64,000 nucleotides of DNA from Flagellimonas sp. HMM57 (lineage in GTDB: Bacteria > Bacteroidota > Bacteroidia > Flavobacteriales > Flavobacteriaceae), in assembly GCF_021390175.1 (NCBI RefSeq), contig NZ_CP090004.1, positions 310,001 to 374,000 on the forward strand, given 5' to 3'. Below the pieces are notes generated by a model. The model was not told the origin of the DNA. It saw only the letters and a program-made list of their open reading frames with translations, and made no database searches. Positions 17,675 to 24,367 of this stretch are shown here, piece after piece (position 1 is the stretch's first letter; each line of letters begins with the position of its first letter). The translations under genes were made by a program, and so were the position numbers.

Positions 17675-19083
17675 AAAAGTGTTGTGGGACAAACGTACTC
17701 TGACCTTTCAACAGAGGTTTCGGCAATTTCTTTAAACCCGCCCGTTACATCAACAAAATTGTCCCAACCTCGCTGTTTGAGTATTGATGCTGCCACCATA
17801 CTACGGTAACCACCGGCACAATGAAGGATAAAAGGTTTGTCCTTTGGAATTTTTGAAAGATGCCCATTGATCTCATTTAAGGGAATATTCAAAGCATCGA
17901 TAACATGCTCAGATTCATACTCACTTTTTTTACGTACATCGATTACCAATGGGTTTTCTGATTTGTATGCATTCTCGAATTCTTTCGGTGAAATTCGATT
18001 GATTTCTTCATATTCCCGTCCAGCTTTTTTCCATGATTCAAAACCTTCTTTCAAGTATCCTATTGTATTGTCATAGCCTACCCTCGACAATCTTGTAATC
18101 GCCTCTTCTTCTTTGTTGGGATAGGTGACCAAAAGGATTTCTTGTTTTACACTTGGGACCATCTCCCCTACCCACTGTGCAAAACTGCCATCTAAACCTA
18201 TATTTATGCTATTTGGAATGAATCCCTTGGCAAAATCCTCTGCATCCCTTGTGTCCAGGACCAGTGCACCGGTTTCGTTTGCCGCCGCTTCAAAAGCATC
18301 TGGATCCAGAGCTTGTGTTCCACGATTCATTATTGTATCCAAACTTTCGTAACCCTGAATGTTCATCAATACATTTTGGGGGAAATAACCAGGTGGCGTT
18401 GTGAGACCATCGAGCAGTGCTTTAATAAATTCTTCTTTACCCATATCCTGTAAAGCATAATTCACTTTTTTCTGGTGTCCAAGGGTATCCGTTGTTTCTT
18501 TACTCATCATTTTTCCACATGCAGAACCGGCACCATGATTGGGATAAACAATAAGGTCATCGCTTAATGGCATTATTTTATTACGTAACGAATCGTATAA
18601 AAGACCTGCAAGTTTCTCTTCGGTAAGTTCAGAAACTACATGTTGTGCAAGGTCAGGCCTGCCCACATCGCCGATGAACAAAGTGTCCCCGGTTATAATC
18701 CCATGTTCCTTTCCATTTTCATCAATAAGCAGATATGTTGTGCTTTCCATGGTATGCCCGGGTGTATGAATCACTTTTACCTTGTAATCCCCTATCTCAA
18801 ATACTTGGTCGTCCTCAGCTATAATAGCTTCATAACCTGGCTTGGCATTTGGTCCAAAAACAATGGCTGCACCTGCCTTTTTCTGTAAATCCAAATGACC
18901 GCTTACAAAATCGGCATGAAAGTGTGTTTCAAAGACGTATTTGATTTTGGCATTATCAATTTGTGCTCTGTCCATATAAGGTTGTACTTCTCTTAATGGG
19001 TCAAAAACAGCTGCTACACCATTGCTTTCAATATAATAAGCTGCATGTGCTAAACATCCTGTATAAATCTGTTCTATTTTCAT
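17671..19083 (-). CDS. CstB-like persulfide dioxygenase-rhodanese fusion (copy 2)
   Basis: This paralogue of the preceding gene has identical length (470 residues) and the same layout. The metallo-beta-lactamase domain shows ETHFHADFVSGH, HTPGH, GDTLFIGDVGRPDLA and YPNHGAGSACG. The first rhodanese domain lacks its cysteine. The second has HCAGGYRS (Cys422). The copies differ at many positions along their length, so the duplication is not recent. The SulP gene lies upstream in the same direction, and the promoter dyad of this gene overlaps the SulP stop. Two copies may differ in substrate (for example glutathione-, coenzyme A- or bacillithiol-type persulfides) or in expression; the sequence does not decide. 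Confidence 0.92.
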   Translation of the reverse strand: MKIEQIYTGCLAHAAYYIESNGVAAVFDPLREVQPYMDRAQIDNAKIKYVFETHFHADFVSGHLDLQKKAGAAIVFGPNAKPGYEAIIAEDDQVFEIGDYKVKVIHTPGHTMESTTYLLIDENGKEHGIITGDTLFIGDVGRPDLAQHVVSELTEEKLAGLLYDSLRNKIMPLSDDLIVYPNHGAGSACGKMMSKETTDTLGHQKKVNYALQDMGKEEFIKALLDGLTTPPGYFPQNVLMNIQGYESLDTIMNRGTQALDPDAFEAAANETGALVLDTRDAEDFAKGFIPNSINIGLDGSFAQWVGEMVPSVKQEILLVTYPNKEEEAITRLSRVGYDNTIGYLKEGFESWKKAGREYEEINRISPKEFENAYKSENPLVIDVRKKSEYESEHVIDALNIPLNEINGHLSKIPKDKPFILHCAGGYRSMVAASILKQRGWDNFVDVTGGFKEIAETSVERSEYVCPTTLL

Positions 19084-19109
19084 GTTTATCTATTTTAAGT
19101 TATATACGT

Positions 19110-19153
19110 TAAAAGTATCTATGATTTGTTTGACGGTCAGCCACCTAGGTTAC
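19110..19153 (-). promoter_or_regulatory. Composite Crp/Fnr-type promoter of CstB-like copy 2 (site F, degenerate)
   Basis: GCCAC-CTAG-GTTAC (19140-19153) keeps one perfect half-site; the other has two changes, where it also overlaps the end of the SulP reading frame (stop at 19145-19147). On the - strand, 22 bases lead to the -7 box TACTTTTA (19110-19117). The conserved spacing supports function despite the degeneracy. Confidence 0.65.
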
Positions 19154-20884
19154 ATAAGTTCCTTCTTTCGACTGCAATGAAATTTTTTCTTGAAGATTGT
19201 TCTTCGGCGTATTGTTCAATGCATAGTCATAGGCCTCCAATGTATTGACAAAAAAATGTTCTCGACCTATCTTGTCCACAAGCTCCGACTTTTGGATAAT
19301 ATCCCGAACAGGTCCTATGACATCGGAAAAAAGAATCTTAATGTTCTTTTCCCTAAACTCCTGCACCAAATTTTCTAACATAAAAACTGCGCTACTATCA
19401 ATATAATTAATGGGCTCGGCCTTGATAATAATTGCTTCTGGTTGAACTATTTTGGAGTTTAAAAGTTTTGAGAGTTCATTTTTGAAATAATCCTTGTTTC
19501 CAAAATAAAGTTGGGAATCAAATCGTATGATGAGAACCCTTGGGTCTATTTCTGCATCCTTTTCAAAACGACTGATATTTTTGAAGTAATTAGCGCCACG
19601 AATCTTGCCAAGGATGGCCAGATGCGGTTTAGATGTTCTATAAACCAACAACAATAAAGAGAGTAGAACACCTAGCAGAATACCTTCTTTTATACCTACC
19701 GTTAGGGTTATAACAAATGTTGCCATTAAAAGAACAAACTCATCTTTTCGATTTTTAAATAAACGTTTCGGATATTTCACATCGATAAGGCCAAAAACGG
19801 CAACCATTATGATAGCTGCTAAAATAGCATTGGGCAGATAATAGAAAAGGGGTGTTAAGAACAATAATGTCAACCCAACGACCAGAACACTTACAAAAGC
19901 TGCGATACCCGTTTTAGCTCCCGATTGATCATTTACGGCAGTACGCGAAAATCCGCCGGTGGTGGGATACGATTGAAAAAATGCGCCCATAATATTAGAG
20001 GCACCCAAAGCGATAAGTTCTTGATTTGCATTTACTTCGTATTCCCTGTGTTTTACTTCGACGGCCTTGGATACCGAAATAGCTTCCATAAATGCAATAA
20101 GGGCCAATGTCAACGCTATCGGCAATAATTCATCGATTCTCGAAAAGTCTATGGACGGCACCCCAAAACTAGGCAGACCACTAGGTACTTTCGCTACAAT
20201 TTTAACTCCGACCAAATCAATCTTAAAAAAATATGCCCACACAATTCCCAACGAAACTATTAACAGGGCAGCCGGAATCTTTCTATTGATTTTTTTGAAT
20301 CCTTTCAGAAGGAAAATCGCGGTAACACCAATGCCCAAGGTGTAAAGATTAGTCTGGTCTATAGTTCGTAGTGCATTTTGCAATAGGATATGGATTTGAT
20401 TACTTCGCTCAATGTCCGTACCCAATAGATGTTTCAATTGACTCAAACCAATTATTATCGCTGCAGCCGAAGTAAAACCACTGATTACGGGTTTTGAAAG
20501 AAAGTTGACAAGAAATCCCATACGCATTAGACCAAGAAGCAACTGAATGCTCCCCATAAACAACGCAAGAAAAATAGCCATTGCAATATATTCATCCATT
20601 CCCGATATGGACAAAGCACCAAGCCCAGAAGCTACCAATAGTGAATCCATTGCTACTGGCCCAACGGCCAATTGGCGAGAGGTACCCAATATGGCGTATA
20701 CCATTTGTGGGATTAAAGCGGCATAGAGACCAAAAACAGGAGGAAGCCCTGCTATCATTGCATACGCCATGCCTTGGGGAATGAGCATTATACCAACAGT
20801 AAGTCCCGCAGAAATATCTCCTGTTAGGTATTCTTTTTTATAATTGGGAAGCCAATCAAGTATTGGCAAGAATCTTTTGAGCAT
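19145..20884 (-). CDS. SulP-family anion transporter with C-terminal STAS domain
   Basis: This is an inner-membrane transporter of the SulP/SLC26 family, which moves sulfate, bicarbonate or other anions. From the start chosen (MLKRFLPILDW) it has 579 residues. The SulP core begins with GDISAGLTVGIMLIPQGMAYA and has 10-14 hydrophobic segments. A cytoplasmic STAS domain follows from about residue 430, with INYIDSSAVFML. The frame could start at 20947, but that start falls inside the GTAAC dyad. A start at 20884 puts the dyad centre about 62 bases upstream, as for its neighbours. In this block the likely cargo is sulfate or sulfite, possibly exporting oxidation products; direction and substrate are inferred. 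Confidence 0.9.
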   Translation of the reverse strand: MLKRFLPILDWLPNYKKEYLTGDISAGLTVGIMLIPQGMAYAMIAGLPPVFGLYAALIPQMVYAILGTSRQLAVGPVAMDSLLVASGLGALSISGMDEYIAMAIFLALFMGSIQLLLGLMRMGFLVNFLSKPVISGFTSAAAIIIGLSQLKHLLGTDIERSNQIHILLQNALRTIDQTNLYTLGIGVTAIFLLKGFKKINRKIPAALLIVSLGIVWAYFFKIDLVGVKIVAKVPSGLPSFGVPSIDFSRIDELLPIALTLALIAFMEAISVSKAVEVKHREYEVNANQELIALGASNIMGAFFQSYPTTGGFSRTAVNDQSGAKTGIAAFVSVLVVGLTLLFLTPLFYYLPNAILAAIIMVAVFGLIDVKYPKRLFKNRKDEFVLLMATFVITLTVGIKEGILLGVLLSLLLLVYRTSKPHLAILGKIRGANYFKNISRFEKDAEIDPRVLIIRFDSQLYFGNKDYFKNELSKLLNSKIVQPEAIIIKAEPINYIDSSAVFMLENLVQEFREKNIKILFSDVIGPVRDIIQKSELVDKIGREHFFVNTLEAYDYALNNTPKNNLQEKISLQSKEGTYVT

Positions 20885-20908
20885 ATTACATCCCTTATTT
20901 ATTAAATC

Positions 20909-20952
20909 CAAAAATATTGCAATGACAAGGGCTTTGCAGTAACCCACGTTAC
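20909..20952 (-). promoter_or_regulatory. Composite Crp/Fnr-type promoter of the SulP gene (site G)
   Basis: The dyad GTAAC-CCAC-GTTAC (20939-20952) has perfect half-sites. On the - strand, 22 bases separate it from TATTTTTG (20909-20916), a perfect -7 box. It lies just before the stop codon of the Crp/Fnr gene and rules out the longest SulP start. Confidence 0.8.
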
Positions 20953-20958
20953 ACAGGC

Positions 20959-21591
20959 TTATAGATCTAATACTTTCAGATAATTTCTATGCAATTCTAT
21001 ATGCCCCATTTGCTCAAGTTTTTTCAACAATCTTGAGATGACCACTCTAGAACTATGCAAATCATAAGCTATTTCTTGGTGTGTGTTCCTAATTACATTG
21101 TCTTCGGAAATCCTTACTTTACCTTTAAGGTAATTTACCAATCGTGCATCCATAGCATCAAATGCAACGCTGTCCAAGGTGTGCATTAGCTCATTAAGCC
21201 TGCTATGGTAGCTTTCAAACACAAAATTTCTCCAGCTTTTATATTTTGCTGTCCAGATTTCCATTTTTTGGATAGGAACCATTATGAGCTTGGTATCCAT
21301 TTCCGCTATGGCCCTGATTTCACTTTTTGTATTTCCCATACAGCATGACATGGTCATTGAGCAAGTATCGCCTTTTTCCAAATAGTATAAGAGCAGTTCA
21401 TCACTGTCCCTATCTTCCCGAAGTATTTTGATAGCTCCGGAAACCAATAATGGTATCACCGTTATGTAGTCGCCTATGTCTATTAACTTATATCCCGCGG
21501 GTATTTCTTTAAAAGTACCTACCTGAAGAATCTCGTTGATCAGAGCTTTTTCAAAATGTTGACCATAGTTTTGCTTTAGTTCTTGTATCAT
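20959..21591 (-). CDS. Crp/Fnr-family transcription regulator, predicted master of the sulfide/bd regulon
   Basis: This 210-residue regulator has an N-terminal cyclic-nucleotide-like sensor domain (about 20-115) and a C-terminal winged helix (about 145-205). The sensor has a cysteine cluster GDTCSMTMSCCMG (Cys77, Cys83, Cys84) where CRP would bind its ligand, suggesting redox, persulfide or metal sensing rather than cAMP. The recognition helix SSRVVISRLLKKLEQ keeps Arg182 and Arg187, but the usual glutamate next to the first arginine is Val183. That agrees with a non-canonical operator. GTAAC-N4-GTTAC dyads precede all eight units from cydAB to this gene, including its own. It is therefore the natural binding candidate, though direct binding is inferred. 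Confidence 0.9.
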   Translation of the reverse strand: MIQELKQNYGQHFEKALINEILQVGTFKEIPAGYKLIDIGDYITVIPLLVSGAIKILREDRDSDELLLYYLEKGDTCSMTMSCCMGNTKSEIRAIAEMDTKLIMVPIQKMEIWTAKYKSWRNFVFESYHSRLNELMHTLDSVAFDAMDARLVNYLKGKVRISEDNVIRNTHQEIAYDLHSSRVVISRLLKKLEQMGHIELHRNYLKVLDL

Positions 21592-21727
21592 ATCCCATGT
21601 TGATTTGTAGCTTCGATATTTTGAGGGCAGGATACCAAAAACTTGTTTTTATGGTACATCAAGGACGTAAAAAACAGTATGTTAAACAACTTACAGCCAA
21701 TGCCAAACATCATTTTTATTTTTATGT

Positions 21728-21771
21728 TAAAAGTAAGTTCCTATAGAAATGATTACAGTAACCTAGGTTAC
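21728..21771 (-). promoter_or_regulatory. Composite Crp/Fnr-type promoter of the Crp/Fnr gene (site H, autoregulatory)
   Basis: The dyad GTAACCTAGGTTAC (21758-21771) is a perfect palindrome, identical to site E. On the - strand, 22 bases separate it from the -7 box TACTTTTA (21728-21735). The start codon is about 137 bases beyond the box, so this transcript should have a leader of roughly 130 bases, unlike the short leaders of the other genes. The remaining gap to 21860 holds no visible gene. Confidence 0.75.
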
Positions 21772-21860
21772 ATAATCTGTTAAGCTTTTCTAAGCTGTAT
21801 TATAGCAGGTATCCGTAAAGCCAACCTCGTTGCTGTTCACTAAAAATCAGGAAGAACGCA

Positions 21861-23105
21861 TCAAAAAAATAAAGAAAATGTATGCTTGTCATTATCACGC
21901 TCATAATCTAACCGAAATCCGTAGATATCACATATTTTTTGGTTGATGGACAAACCAAGCCCCAAAGAATCCGACTCCTTGTTTCCTTTTTGAAAACGAT
22001 TGAACAATTGCGCCGTAGACATATCCGAAGTACTTCCCGTATTGGTGATCTCAAATTTTTCCGAAGTTAATGTCATATTGATATATCCACCTTCTCTATT
22101 ATGTTGTACAGCATTTTTAATAAGGTTTGTAAACAAAATATTGGCCAGTATTTGATCACATTGAACGGTAACGGAATCTAAATCGATATTGGTATTGATA
22201 TTTTTGAACTTGATGATTTCCTCCATGTTTCGCACGATATTATCAATAACGGCACCAATATCAACGGTATCCAATCTTTTGAATTCTTGATTTTCAATTC
22301 TGGAAATCAACGTCAATGATTTACTGATTTTTGAAAGTTTGTTCGCCTCTTGATACACCGCCTGTGCCCATTGCTGTTCTTCTTTGTTCAAATTATTGCT
22401 TTCTAAGAGCAGTACCATTTTATTCCGAATGATGGCCAAGGGAGTCTGCACCTCATGACTTATATTTTCATTGAACTCCTTAAGGTTTTGAAAATCTTTT
22501 TTTACTTGCTCCATCAAAGCGGTCACTACCTTGTCCAGCTCTTTGAATTCATTGATTTTTGAGGGTTTGAGCTGCACAGGTTCTTTACTGGTTATATCAT
22601 AATTTTTTAAAGCCGATAGGTTGTGAAAAAAAGGTTTCCATGCCCATTTATAAATTCTTCGATTGATAAAGAACAGACCACTTAAGAGCATTAACAAAAC
22701 CAAAGTAGCAGCCCCTAACAACCAGATAATCAATTCGTTCATCTCCAAAAGAATATGCCATAAGGAAACTCTCATTTTTTGGGAACCCGTATCAACGGTA
22801 AATTGATAGGTCCGATAAGGAATTTGTTTATTTGCATACGCTTCAAAAACCAAAGTATCCCCAAACTTATTTTGACCATTAAAATCGTTTGACACTTCTT
22901 CTGTTCTATACGTATAATTTGAATGGGGCAAACTACCATTCTGTTTTAATTCATAGTCAATACGCTCGCTTTCATGTAGCAAAACATCATTTACCTCAAA
23001 ATTGACAAAATACTCTATCACATAATAGTCAACTGCGACCATTATGGGAAAAAGGAACAACAGAAATATAAGATAGTTCCTATTGGTTTTTCTGACTAGA
23101 TTCAT
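21861..23105 (-). CDS. Sensor histidine kinase
   Basis: This is an inner-membrane two-component sensor kinase of 414 residues. A first membrane segment at about 10-30 and a second at about 125-147 enclose a periplasmic sensor of roughly 95 residues. The phosphoacceptor His217 lies in NENISHEVQTPLAI. The ATPase domain shows an N-box (NLIKNAVQHNREGG) and a G-box (SLGLGLSINQKI). Its start overlaps the response-regulator stop by 4 bases, so the two are translationally coupled. No dyad of the GTAAC type precedes the pair. The signal and targets are unknown; the adjacent V-type ATPase genes lie upstream on the same strand. Confidence 0.93.
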   Translation of the reverse strand: MNLVRKTNRNYLIFLLFLFPIMVAVDYYVIEYFVNFEVNDVLLHESERIDYELKQNGSLPHSNYTYRTEEVSNDFNGQNKFGDTLVFEAYANKQIPYRTYQFTVDTGSQKMRVSLWHILLEMNELIIWLLGAATLVLLMLLSGLFFINRRIYKWAWKPFFHNLSALKNYDITSKEPVQLKPSKINEFKELDKVVTALMEQVKKDFQNLKEFNENISHEVQTPLAIIRNKMVLLLESNNLNKEEQQWAQAVYQEANKLSKISKSLTLISRIENQEFKRLDTVDIGAVIDNIVRNMEEIIKFKNINTNIDLDSVTVQCDQILANILFTNLIKNAVQHNREGGYINMTLTSEKFEITNTGSTSDMSTAQLFNRFQKGNKESDSLGLGLSINQKICDIYGFRLDYERDNDKHTFSLFF

Positions 23106-23785
23106 TCGTGGTCAGTGAATTTGTATCCTACACTGTAGATGGATTTAATATAATCTTTCCCTCCCAGTTCAGCAATTTTTTTTCGCAAGTTGGCCAAATG
23201 CGTGTAAATGAATTTGTACGAATCCGCCATTTCAATATCATCGCCCCATAGGTGCTCTGCAATTGCTTCTTTGGTCAATAATCGATTTTTATTGGCCACA
23301 AAAAAATGAATGATATCAAATTCCTTCTTTGTTAAGGTCAGGGGATAATCGTTCACAAAAACCTCATGTCGCTCAGGTTTGATATTGATTTCATTGAACA
23401 CAATCTCTCTCCTACCGTTATACACCTTTCTTCGGTAGAGTGCCTTGATGCGAGCATTCAATTCAGTGAGGTAAAAAGGTTTTGTCAGATAATCATCTGC
23501 CCCAATTTCAAGACCATGTATTCTATCCCCAACTGCATTTTTTGCTGAAATAATAATGATGCCGGCATCAATGTTTTCCTTTTTGACCACTTTGATGATA
23601 TCTAGACCACTACCATCTGGCAGTGTAATATCTACAACTAGAATATCATAAGGGAAAATACCGACCTTCATAGAAGCGGAATTGTAATTTGGAGCTATTT
23701 CACAAATGTTCCCCTCCTCCTCCAGAAAGTTTTTAATATCATGGAGTAGTTCCGCATTGTCTTCAATGACCAATATCTTCATCAC
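23102..23785 (-). CDS. OmpR/PhoB-family response regulator
   Basis: This is a DNA-binding response regulator of 227 residues. The receiver domain (1-120) carries acidic residues ED (8-9), the phosphorylation site Asp52 in VVDITLPDGSG, and the conserved lysine in TKPF. The C-terminal OmpR-type winged helix (about 130-225) includes LTKKEFDIIHFF and the SVGYKF turn. It is the first gene of a kinase-regulator pair with a 4-base overlap. It begins 95 bases after the V-type ATPase K-subunit gene, with no clear terminator between, so read-through from that operon is possible. Confidence 0.94.
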   Translation of the reverse strand: MMKILVIEDNAELLHDIKNFLEEEGNICEIAPNYNSASMKVGIFPYDILVVDITLPDGSGLDIIKVVKKENIDAGIIIISAKNAVGDRIHGLEIGADDYLTKPFYLTELNARIKALYRRKVYNGRREIVFNEINIKPERHEVFVNDYPLTLTKKEFDIIHFFVANKNRLLTKEAIAEHLWGDDIEMADSYKFIYTHLANLRKKIAELGGKDYIKSIYSVGYKFTDHE

Positions 23786-23880
23786 GGAGGATTTACATTA
23801 AAAATAGGGGGCATAGATGTCCAAAAACATGACATTTCCCCATTTAAATCATAAAAATCCGTTAAAAGTCTTTAGAAGTA

Positions 23881-24351
23881 TTATCCCGTGGGCAATCCGG
23901 TCATTGTAAATATCATGACAAAAAGGGCGACGGTTTCCACAATACCGATAATCATAATATACTTAGCCGTATCATTTGCTCCAGAGGCTATGGCATCACA
24001 AGCTCGTGCCCCCACTTTACCTTGAAAAATGGCAGACCCTGCCATTGCGGCTCCAGCAATAAGACCAATGATGATTTGCCAAACATAGGAGTCAGGGCTT
24101 AAATCGGCATCCGCTATGGCATTTTTCAATATCATTCCATAAATGACCTGCGAGAGTGGCGCACCAACAAAAATAAGTAGGGCCGTGGCTGCTTTCTGTC
24201 CACTGGTTATCATTTTTTTCCAAGCTCCAATTGCTGCCATACCAGCTATTCCAGTTCCTACGGCCGAACCTATGGAAGCAATTCCCAAAGACATCCCCAT
24301 ATCTCCCAATCCTTTTACCGTTGTTGCAAACAATGCCATATCTATCATCAT
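23881..24351 (-). CDS. V-type ATPase membrane rotor subunit K (probably Na+-binding)
   Basis: This proteolipid forms the rotor ring of the V-type ATPase. The 156 residues make two fused hairpins (four membrane helices). Helix 2 contains APLSQVIYG (Ser67, Gln68), helix 3 FQGKVGA (Gln110) and helix 4 IVETVAL (Glu139). These correspond to the Thr64/Gln65, Gln110 and Glu139 sodium ligands known for Enterococcus hirae NtpK, so Na+ rather than H+ is the likely coupling ion. It is the last gene of the operon, 16 bases after subunit I. Several methionines (1, 2 and 5) could serve as the start. Confidence 0.92.
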   Translation of the reverse strand: MMIDMALFATTVKGLGDMGMSLGIASIGSAVGTGIAGMAAIGAWKKMITSGQKAATALLIFVGAPLSQVIYGMILKNAIADADLSPDSYVWQIIIGLIAGAAMAGSAIFQGKVGARACDAIASGANDTAKYIMIIGIVETVALFVMIFTMTGLPTG

Positions 24352-24367
24352 GTTCTGTTTTTAAGTA

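Noticed and set aside
20885..20947. N-terminal extension of the SulP reading frame
   Set aside because: It starts inside the GTAAC dyad and spans the -7 box; the SulP core begins after the next methionine.
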